A stretch of DNA of 64,000 bases from Leptospiraceae bacterium (GTDB lineage: Bacteria > Spirochaetota > Leptospiria > Leptospirales > Leptospiraceae): the NCBI GenBank assembly GCA_016711485.1, contig JADJSX010000023.1, positions 1,567,001 to 1,631,000 of the forward strand, read 5' to 3'. The notes under the pieces were generated by a model, which worked only from the letters and a program-made list of their open reading frames with translations, was not told the origin of the DNA and did no database searches. The position numbers were made by a program, and so were the translations under genes. Shown one piece after another: positions 24,450 to 31,273 of this stretch (the first letter of the stretch is position 1; each line of letters begins with the position of its first letter).

Positions 24450-25712
24450 GTCAAGTCGGAGTTGAAATAAAGATTGTACAAAAGAAAGGATTTATAATAT
24501 TGTTCGTGTGGATTTCATACTTAACGAGCATTCCGATTTATTTAGCGAGTATATAAATTCTTTCGATCCATTATGGGTAAGGAAAGAGCAAAAAGAATAT
24601 TTTGAGAAGACCTTAAAAGGTTTTAGTTCAGAGATAAAACGGAAAAATATTGAGCGGATTTCCGAAACGATAATAGATCAGGATTATCAAAATCTCCATC
24701 ATTTCATTACAACTTCTCCTTGGGATAAGAAGGATATGAATGAGATACGTATTAACTTTATGCGAGAGCATAGTAACTCTTATCCGACAAAGAAAGCGAT
24801 ATTAGTCATTGATGATTCTGGTGTTCTTAAAAGAGGCAATTCGACAGAAGGCGTTGGGCATCAATATATTGGTCAAGTTGGAAAAGTGGCTAATGGCAAC
24901 GTATTCGTAACCTCACATTTAGTGAGTGAGTTCAAGCATATGCCATTAGATATAAAAGAATTTATACCCGAAGATAAAACTAAAACCAAAGAAGAACAAA
25001 AATTTACAACAAAGATAGAGATTGCGATTTTTCTAATAGAAGAAGCTATTCGACGAGGAATCAAATTTGAATTCGTTGTTGCAGATGCATGGTATGGTTC
25101 TAGCCCTAATTTTACTGACTATTTAGAGGCTAAAGGTTTGAAGTATATTGTATCAATTAAAAGTAATCGAAATATATTTTACAAATTTCCTAATGATTTA
25201 AAAAGTAGTGAGCACAAGATAAGTGAGTTACTTACACTCATAGAGCCTGACGCATTTGCCCCCTTGATATTAAATTATCAGATGGTTCGAACAAGAAAAT
25301 TTATTTTGTTAGGATGGATTTAAAAGTAAAAGGATTAAGTGGAAAAGAAGAGTGATAATTGAAACTGATAGAATTGGTGATTGGGCAAATGCAGAGGTAA
25401 GTTATTTTATTTCCAATGCAACTGAATTGCGCGATGACACTGTTATCCGCTACTATCATAGACGGAATTGGATAGAAGTATTCTATAGAGAAGTAAAAGA
25501 CTTTCTAGGTGCAGACGAATATCAAATGCGGAGTATGGATAGAATTCTTCGACATTGGACATTATGCATAGTAACCTACAGCATGATGCAATGGCTACAA
25601 CATGGAAAAGCAATCAAGGAATTCGTAAAAAAAACGATTGACCTTTGGAGACGTTCAAACTGTATGCAGGATTTATTTGAAAAAAAGAATAATTGAACTC
25701 GCTACTTTAGAT
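24450..25712 (+). mobile_element. IS701-like insertion sequence, degenerate
   Basis: The element separates two cheW genes of the chemosensory operon. Imperfect terminal inverted repeats are visible, about 13 of 17 matches with one gap: CAAGTCGGAGTTGAAAT on the left, and AAAGTAGCGAGTTCAATT as the reverse complement of the right end. An 8-bp direct repeat GCTACTTT flanks the element at 24442-24449 and 25701-25708. It could be a target duplication, although IS701 members usually make 4 bp, so it may instead belong to the inverted repeat. The exact ends are therefore uncertain by about 10 bp. The transposase frame is broken, so the element is probably immobile alone. Confidence 0.75.
24508..25696 (+). 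pseudogene. IS701-family DDE transposase, frameshifted
   Basis: The first segment (24508-25323) has the IS701 core: VIDDSGVLKRGNSTEGVGHQ, YIGQVGKVANGNVFV, and VADAWYGSSPNFTDYLEAKG (first and second catalytic Asp). The continuation KKIYFVRMDLKVKGLSGK is in a different frame near 25275-25340. The C-terminal part RRVIIETDRIGDW...NWIEVFYREVKDFLGADEYQ (catalytic Glu in the YRE motif) is in a third frame from ~25345. At least two frameshifts are thus needed to read the whole protein. GTG 24508 is the likely start. Confidence 0.85.
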
Positions 25713-25713
25713 C

Positions 25714-26307
25714 CTAGTATTTTCCTAAAACACCTTGATGGAATTTTAATAGCCCTTTAAGATGACAAAGTCGCATTAATACTTGCCTATCGACATCACT
25801 CATTCCGCTAAATAATTTTGCCAGATGGGCTTCGGAGAATTCTTTAAATTTAAAAGTTTCTCCTTGTGGTATATTTAAATTAGCCAATGATTCGATGTTT
25901 AGAATCTGTGTAATTCCAAACTGGGTCTGAATAACTCCGTCTGTGATTTTGTTTGGTATAACTTCGTTAGCTACATTGTCTTTTTCAAATGAAAAATGGA
26001 TTACATTAAAAACGTCATTGATATGAATTCCGAATTTACTTGCTCCGTTTGTAATAACTAAAATTTTATCTTGTATCGTATATCGTTTTGTTTTCATTCC
26101 TTGTCTGAGATTTAGATCAATGATAGGCAAAAATTCTCCTCGGAAATTAAAATACCCAACAACATAAAATGATTGAGATTCAATTCTAGAAAGTTCAGGT
26201 AACCAAATCAATTCTATCACACTAGACGAATATATCGCATACGTAGAGTTCTGAACTGAAAATACTAAAAAACTTTCTTGTAAATCTGATTTATTTTTTA
26301 TAGCCAT
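25714..26307 (-). CDS. CheW-like protein with C-terminal extension (WspD-like)
   Basis: A 197-residue CheW-family coupling protein. FLVFSVQNSTYAIYSSSVIE begins the domain, FYVVGYFNFRGEFLPIIDLN is the conserved core, and GIHINDVFNVIHF ends it. A ~40-residue helical tail (FKEFSEAHLAKLFSGMSDVD...) distinguishes it from the other CheW. In Wsp operons WspD occupies this place, after the CheR gene and before WspB/WspA. Its start overlaps the cheR gene by 10 bp; its stop lies only a few bases from the end of the IS. Confidence 0.85.
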   Translation of the reverse strand: MAIKNKSDLQESFLVFSVQNSTYAIYSSSVIELIWLPELSRIESQSFYVVGYFNFRGEFLPIIDLNLRQGMKTKRYTIQDKILVITNGASKFGIHINDVFNVIHFSFEKDNVANEVIPNKITDGVIQTQFGITQILNIESLANLNIPQGETFKFKEFSEAHLAKLFSGMSDVDRQVLMRLCHLKGLLKFHQGVLGKY

Positions 26308-27620
26308 AAGCCAGATTCTTCCTTAAAAAAAGTTTCTAAACTTTCGATATGATATCCTTTTTCACTGTATATTTGTTTTAGGTTTTGATTTTCTTTTAAA
26401 CAATACAATGCGGCATTTTTTATTTTGATTGCTTCTTCCATTTTATTTAATGAAGTATATAAGTTTGATAAATTTAGATAGGACTCAAGAAACAAAGGTT
26501 CTAGGTAAATTGCTTTTTTATACCTATTTTCCGCAGAGTCAAAGTTACCTTTGGCTTCTAGAATTTGTCCCTGCAAAAATATTGCTTCGTGATTAGATGG
26601 ATTTTCCGCCAAGATATTTTGTAGTATTTTTTCTGCTTCCGGTAAATGTCCGTTATTCGTCAAATTCTTTGCAAGTTCTATCTTATTTTTTGAATTATCG
26701 AATTGCGCTTTGAATACCTTTTGGGGAGTCGTCTGAGATATGTTTTTTTTAATCTCTATTTTGGTTTTCGGAAGATTGTTTGTTTCTGAAATATTCACTG
26801 GAGAACTAATAATTTTTTTCCTGTAATAAATGGATTTTTGATTCACAATAGATTCGAAAGAATCTGGAATTAAATGCGGTGCTTCTGAATGGCCAAGAAG
26901 CATATATCCATTTTCCTTTATAGATCTATCGAATTTATTGAGCACTGTTTTTTTAGAATTATCATCGAAATAAATAAAAACATTGCGACAAAGTATTAAA
27001 TCAAATTCGTTATGGTAGGCTGTTTCTAGTAAATTATTAACTCTAAACTGAATATTTTTTTTAATTGAGTCATTCACCTGGTATAAATTTTTTCGTTGCG
27101 TAAAATGTTTGGTAACCTTTTCGGGTGGCATTTCTCGAAACGACCATTCCATATAATTTCCTTCCATTGCTTTTTCAATGGATTTTTCATTTACGTCTGT
27201 GGCTAATACAGAAATGTCCCACGAAGCAATATTTGGAAGTAATTCATTTAATAATATTGCGATCGAATAAGGTTCTTCCCCTGTGGAGCAGCCTGCACTC
27301 CATATATTGATTTTTTTAGAAACGTTATTTTTTTCGAGGATAGAAGGAATAATATGTTTTTCTAAAATTTCAAATTGTCCGGCATCACGCAAGAAATATG
27401 TCTCAGAAATATTGAGTGCATCGAGAATAATTTTCCATTCGTTTTCTGCGAAATTCGTTTTTTCAGTTAGATACTCTAGATACTTTTCTTCAGAATATTT
27501 ATTTATTAAACTCGATTTTCGATATAACCCCTCCATATAAAATTTGATTTTTTCTGAACCTATGTGGATTCCTAACTTAGATTGAATTAATTGAGAAAGG
27601 TTTTCTGAAAAATGATTCAC
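26298..27620 (-). CDS. CheR methyltransferase with TPR domain (WspC-like)
   Basis: A 440-residue protein starting at GTG 27620. The CheR N-terminal helical domain (~1-75) precedes a SAM-dependent methyltransferase (~85-275) with NIWSAGCSTGEEPYSIAILL (SAM motif I) and DLILCRNVFIYFD. After a linker with KTKIEIKKN, two or three TPRs follow (~325-410: HLPEAEKILQNILAENPSNH, FDSAENRYKKAIYLEP, MEEAIKIKNAALYCL). CheR-TPR fusions are typical of WspC and related alternative pathways; the TPR tethers the enzyme to other components. It is the first gene of the operon. No -35/-10 boxes convincing enough to list were found upstream. Confidence 0.92.
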   Translation of the reverse strand: MNHFSENLSQLIQSKLGIHIGSEKIKFYMEGLYRKSSLINKYSEEKYLEYLTEKTNFAENEWKIILDALNISETYFLRDAGQFEILEKHIIPSILEKNNVSKKINIWSAGCSTGEEPYSIAILLNELLPNIASWDISVLATDVNEKSIEKAMEGNYMEWSFREMPPEKVTKHFTQRKNLYQVNDSIKKNIQFRVNNLLETAYHNEFDLILCRNVFIYFDDNSKKTVLNKFDRSIKENGYMLLGHSEAPHLIPDSFESIVNQKSIYYRKKIISSPVNISETNNLPKTKIEIKKNISQTTPQKVFKAQFDNSKNKIELAKNLTNNGHLPEAEKILQNILAENPSNHEAIFLQGQILEAKGNFDSAENRYKKAIYLEPLFLESYLNLSNLYTSLNKMEEAIKIKNAALYCLKENQNLKQIYSEKGYHIESLETFFKEESGLWL

Positions 27621-27644
27621 TTTTTTATCCCATTAAGCCTTTAA

Positions 27645-27845
27645 TTAATCACCGGAGGCTATTGATTTCTCTATCTCTATTAATTCATTAGATTCTTCTA
27701 ATATTCTTAATTTAGCTTCAAATTTCATAATTTTTCTTTTTAACGTAACGTCTGTAAATAAGGTCAATATTTCTGTATTACCATAAATATATACTCTGCA
27801 TAAAATGTGACGCCGGAACTGGAAATTTTGAGACGTGTATATCAG
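27645..27845 (-). pseudogene. Remnant of a PAS-type sensor gene (C-terminal tail)
   Basis: The minus strand reads HILCRVYIYGNTEILTLFTD, then VTLKRKIMKFEAKLRILEES, then NELIEIEKSIASGD-stop. 'EILTLFTDVTLKRK' is the end of a PAS domain and the beginning of its linker. Upstream the frame meets a stop, but a neighbouring frame gives SITDIHVSKFPVP, also PAS-like, so a frameshift separates the two parts. It is related to the fragment at 9037-9197. Confidence 0.55.
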
Positions 27846-28114
27846 TTATTGATTATAAAGCAAGAATATTATTTAAGAAAAACGGAAAAATATACGATTT
27901 AGATTTCTAAATTCGATAAGGTACCAGTGAATTAATTTAAAATTTAGTCTACAGAAATAAACTTAACATTAGATGAAAATCTTGGGAGTCGGTGGGATTG
28001 TGAAAAAAAAATTTTGAGTATTATGCCATGACCTTAATCGGAGTGGAGCTAGGGCTATTGGGGATTTTGTAAAAGCATAGAATTTCATTTTTAAAATGCG
28101 TTAAAACATTACTT

Positions 28115-28135
28115 CTCTGTGCCTCTGTGGCTAAT
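28115..28135. repeat. CTCTGTG...GTGGC dispersed repeat, single copy
   Basis: CTCTGTGCCTCTGTGGCTAA is part of the same sequence that forms the inverted ends of the element at 34876-35086, lacking six internal bases. It is a solo end or an independent copy. Confidence 0.5.
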
Positions 28136-28372
28136 GCTTTTATACAGTCTCGCATTTCTCCCACGATTGAAGTTAGGATACGTTACTCTTAATAAAATCT
28201 CTATCGCTATTTACTTTTGACGAAGAATAATAGGCGAGGTAGGAATATGCGTTTTAGTATATTTCTAATTGAGGAATTTCTTTTATAACTTTTTGGGCAA
28301 AGTATTTTGATAAACCTTTGAAAGTGTTCAGTAAACAATATCAAAAGACTTGTTTTCCAATTGTATATTTGA

Positions 28373-28401
28373 TTGACAAATCCAAATTATTGGATTATAT
28401 T
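28373..28401 (+). promoter_or_regulatory. Strong sigma-70-type promoter
   Basis: Perfect -35 TTGACA (28373-28378), 17-bp spacer, -10 TATATT (28396-28401). It points toward the NHL protein gene at 28650, implying a 5' leader of about 240 nt, or it could drive a small RNA in the gap. Confidence 0.6.
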
Positions 28402-28568
28402 CTATAAAGCCCAGATTGATAATGAGAATTGAAAATACCTAGAGCTTGTCTGAGAAGACGTTATTCTATACATAAAAACCAAGCTCCAAGAGCCTTTATT
28501 TCAGTTTTCAAGCAGGTTCTTATATGATATTGATTGTAAATGCTTTTGCGAATTAGCAAATAATGGGT

Positions 28569-28584
28569 TTGGGCGATAGCCCAA
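28569..28584. repeat. TTGGGC palindrome, second copy
   Basis: TTGGGC-GATA-GCCCAA, a 6-bp stem with tetraloop, corresponds to TTGGGC-TACC-GCCCAA at 9015-9030. Here it lies in the leader of the NHL protein gene. Confidence 0.5.
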
Positions 28585-28649
28585 TAAGCCGCGGAAGTTT
28601 GTAAAAATAATTAAACTTTCGAACTAATAATAAAAAATGGAGATTCAAA

Positions 28650-30293
28650 TTGAAATTTAGAATTAGCAAAATAAAAGGACATTTAAAAAAAATATTTTTT
28701 AGGATTTATTTATTTTTAAGTTATTCCATTTTTATTTTGGGTTCTTCTTATTGTGATTTTAATAAATCTTTACAATTTCAAGGGTCACTTCCATTTCTTC
28801 CAAATGAAATAACACAAGTATTAAACAGCGGATTATCCAATTTAGTCGTTAGCCAAGGGACATTGTATCCAGTTTTTTCTACGTCTACAACTTCTTATTT
28901 AGTAACACTTAGCAGTGGTACTACTTCTATGACGGTAACACCAACAGCATCTGATCCTTTAGCCACTATAACTGTAAATGGAATTAGTGTTACATCGGGT
29001 AACGCATCCGGCAATATAACTTTATCATCAGGTTCGAATACAATAATTGTCCAAGTAACAGAGCAAGATGGAACAATCAAAACAACTACTATAAATGCAA
29101 ATGTAGTCACAAATTTTCTTGTAAAAGTGAATATTACTGGTTTATTGGGTACATTAGTTTTAACAAACAATTCCGAGTCTCTTTCTTTAACGGCTAACGG
29201 TGAATTTACATTTCCAACTTCTTTACTGAATGGAAGTTCCTATTCAGTTGCAATCATCTCAAAACCTTCCTCTCAATTTTGCGCCATCACTTCTGCTCCA
29301 AATAATAATCTACCTTATGGTACAATCAGCGCGGATATTACAATGACAATTCAGTGTAGTTCTGGATACCTTTATAATGGGACGGTATATCAAACTTTCC
29401 CAATTCCAAGTATTCCATCTTTAATTCAGTTGACCACAATGGCGGGCGCATATCCGACAAGCACTCTTGGAAATACGGATGCCACGGGATCGGCAGCTCG
29501 ATTCGATAATCCAATAGCCATTGCGACTGACGGTTCAAATATTTATGTAGCAGATATTTTTAATAACGCGATTCGAAAAGTACAAATTTCGGATAATTCT
29601 GTTTCAACGATCGCAACGAGTGCGGGTCCCCATGGAATTGCGACTGACGGTCTATATGTATATGTCACAAGTTTTAATACGCATGTAATTAATAGAGTTC
29701 CAGTCGGAGGAGGAACCGTTCAAACGATAGCAGGAACGGTAAATACATCTGGAAATTTGGATGGACAAGGTATTTCTGCAAGATTCAATACACCTACATA
29801 TTTAACAACGGACGGGAGTAATATTTACATTACTGACAGAGGGAATAACCAAATTCGAAAATATTCAATTGCAACAGGAAATGTCACAACTATTGTAACA
29901 GGATTAACATCACCAAATGGAATTACAAATGACGGAACATATCTTTATATTGCAAATTCGGGTGTAAATAATATTATGCGTTACAATTTAAATTTGGGAG
30001 GTGCGGCTACAGTGTTTGCTACAGGCGGATTCACCTCTCCATATGGATTGGCTATGGATGGAAGTAATTTATACGTATTTGAAGGTTCAGGGAAACAAAT
30101 CAAAAAAGTCGTAATATCTACAGGAGCTATAAGTATATTAATTTCCGCGGTGGGTTATACAGATGGAACGCTTGGCAGCACTGCACAAATTTGCACTTCT
30201 GGAAATCCTTGTGATTCATCCTTAACAACAGACGGAGTATTTCTTTATATAGCTGATCGGTATAATCATTCGATTCGAAAGATTGGTCCTTAA
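28650..30293 (+). CDS. Exported NHL-repeat protein with cadherin-like domain
   Basis: A 547-residue secreted protein. The hydrophobic signal (~15-33) ends IFILGSSYCDFNKS; Cys35 could be a relaxed spirochaetal lipobox. Residues ~62-152 form a cadherin-like beta-sandwich ('LSNLVVSQGTLYPVFSTSTT...YLVTLSSGTTSMTVTPTASD'). From ~265 onward is a beta-propeller of NHL-type repeats with the recurring pattern 'ATDGSNIYVADIFNNAIRKV', 'TTDGSNIYITDRGNNQIRKY', 'TTDGVFLYIADRYNHSIRKI', about six blades. The product is low in charge and rich in Thr/Ser/Asn, as is usual for surface proteins. A TTGACA promoter 250 bp upstream may drive it. The ligand is unknown. Confidence 0.8.
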   Translation: MKFRISKIKGHLKKIFFRIYLFLSYSIFILGSSYCDFNKSLQFQGSLPFLPNEITQVLNSGLSNLVVSQGTLYPVFSTSTTSYLVTLSSGTTSMTVTPTASDPLATITVNGISVTSGNASGNITLSSGSNTIIVQVTEQDGTIKTTTINANVVTNFLVKVNITGLLGTLVLTNNSESLSLTANGEFTFPTSLLNGSSYSVAIISKPSSQFCAITSAPNNNLPYGTISADITMTIQCSSGYLYNGTVYQTFPIPSIPSLIQLTTMAGAYPTSTLGNTDATGSAARFDNPIAIATDGSNIYVADIFNNAIRKVQISDNSVSTIATSAGPHGIATDGLYVYVTSFNTHVINRVPVGGGTVQTIAGTVNTSGNLDGQGISARFNTPTYLTTDGSNIYITDRGNNQIRKYSIATGNVTTIVTGLTSPNGITNDGTYLYIANSGVNNIMRYNLNLGGAATVFATGGFTSPYGLAMDGSNLYVFEGSGKQIKKVVISTGAISILISAVGYTDGTLGSTAQICTSGNPCDSSLTTDGVFLYIADRYNHSIRKIGP

Positions 30294-30379
30294 AAAACTG
30301 TAATTTCTTTTGGCAATTTGTATAATACGGAAGGAAATGAGTCATTTTATTGGTTTGACCAAAAAGAGTTTACTATAAA

Positions 30380-31069
30380 ATGGAATATATGATAAATTTT
30401 ATCGGCGGCGAAAAAGGTGGAGTTGGACAATCTGTAGTTTCCAGATTGTTAGCTCAGTATTTTATAGATAACAATATTCCATTTAAAGGTTATGATACAG
30501 ATCGTTCCCATCAAACTTTTCTTAGGTTTTATGGAGATTATGCTTCTTCGACTACTGTTGATTCATATGAAAATTTGGATGCGCTAATTGAAAGTTATGA
30601 TTTAGAGAATCCATACAAATTAATTATTGATTTAGCGGCTCAAACAAATCTTCCACTTTTAAATTGGATTGAAGAGAGTAATGTAATCGAACTTTGTAAG
30701 GAACTAAATGTTAAAATAAAATTTTGGCATGTAATGGACGATAGCAAAGATTCCGTTTTTATATTAGATACTTTGCTAAAAACATTCCAAGATAAAGTAG
30801 ATTATGTAATTGTATTTAATCGAGGAAGAGGATCCCAGTTCTCAATCTTTGAATCTTCAGCAACTAAAAATTTGGCAATACAATATAACGCATCTTTTAT
30901 GAATTTGAATAAACTTCATGAGAAAACTATGCAAAAGATAGACAATACAAATTCTAGTTTTTGGGCGGCAAATCATTCCAGTACCTCTGGGCTTGGATTA
31001 CTAGAAAGACAGAGAATAAAAGTATGGCTAAATTCAGTTTATGAAGAATTTAATAAATTAAGTCTCTAA
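30380..31069 (+). CDS. ParA-like P-loop protein with Gln in place of the P-loop Lys
   Basis: A 229-residue protein of the SIMIBI/ParA-MinD type. The deviant Walker A should read KGGVGKS/T; here it is GGEKGGVGQSVVSR (9-22), keeping the signature Lys12 but replacing the main phosphate-binding Lys by Gln17. YKLIIDLAAQTNLPLL is the Walker B-like strand, and DYVIVFNRGRGSQFS resembles the nucleotide-base region. There is no ParB gene next to it and no membrane-targeting tail. It may bind ATP weakly or act as a pseudo-ATPase. Proteins of this form are often annotated as mobilisation-type P-loop proteins. A hairpin follows at 31084. Confidence 0.75.
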   Translation: MEYMINFIGGEKGGVGQSVVSRLLAQYFIDNNIPFKGYDTDRSHQTFLRFYGDYASSTTVDSYENLDALIESYDLENPYKLIIDLAAQTNLPLLNWIEESNVIELCKELNVKIKFWHVMDDSKDSVFILDTLLKTFQDKVDYVIVFNRGRGSQFSIFESSATKNLAIQYNASFMNLNKLHEKTMQKIDNTNSSFWAANHSSTSGLGLLERQRIKVWLNSVYEEFNKLSL

Positions 31070-31072
31070 TCT

Positions 31073-31120
31073 AAAAAAAACTGCTCTCAATGAATTTTTA
31101 TTATTCTAATTCATTGAGAG
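31073..31120 (-). terminator. Rho-independent terminator of the large lipoprotein gene
   Basis: Perfect 13-bp inverted repeat CTCTCAATGAATT (31084-31096) / AATTCATTGAGAG (31108-31120), 11-nt loop. Read on the minus strand it is followed by CAG and eight T (31073-31080). It lies ~150 bp past the 3' end of the minus-strand gene at 31274 and can also fold for the plus-strand ParA-like transcript. Confidence 0.75.
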
Positions 31121-31273
31121 TTGACTAATTACTATTATTCTCAAATATTCAAATCGAATAAACTTTTCCCCTACAAAATTTATTAATAGATCCACTATCG
31201 TTCTCTCTGTAGTTAAGTTTTTACCCAGTTCACAAATTATATTAAAGAATTTTCAAATTTTATACAATTTAGT

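Larger units (their letters stand above)
27621..28649. other. Kilobase intergenic region with remnants and repeats
   Basis: No intact gene is seen in this ~1-kb divergent gap between the chemosensory operon and the NHL protein gene. It holds a PAS-tail remnant (27645-27845), a CTCTGTGCCTCTGTGGCTAA repeat (28115-28135), a promoter (28373-28401) and a TTGGGC hairpin (28569-28584), listed separately. A plus-strand stretch near 27830-27907 reads VIDYKARILFKKNGKIYDLD-F-stop without a start; I could not decide whether it is coding debris. Confidence 0.55.

Noticed and set aside
24442..25708. GCTACTTT direct repeats as a proven 8-bp target duplication of the IS
   Set aside because: IS701 members normally duplicate 4 bp, and the right copy can be aligned as part of the inverted repeat; kept only as a possibility.
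18419..27620. Flagellar-type chemotaxis operon
   Set aside because: No stand-alone CheY or flagellar genes; CheA-REC, CheR-TPR, two CheW and an enzymatic output match alternative (Wsp-type) pathways better.
27830..27907. Plus-strand coding stretch VIDYKARILFKKNGKIYDLD
   Set aside because: No start codon, short, and overlaps a better supported minus-strand PAS remnant.
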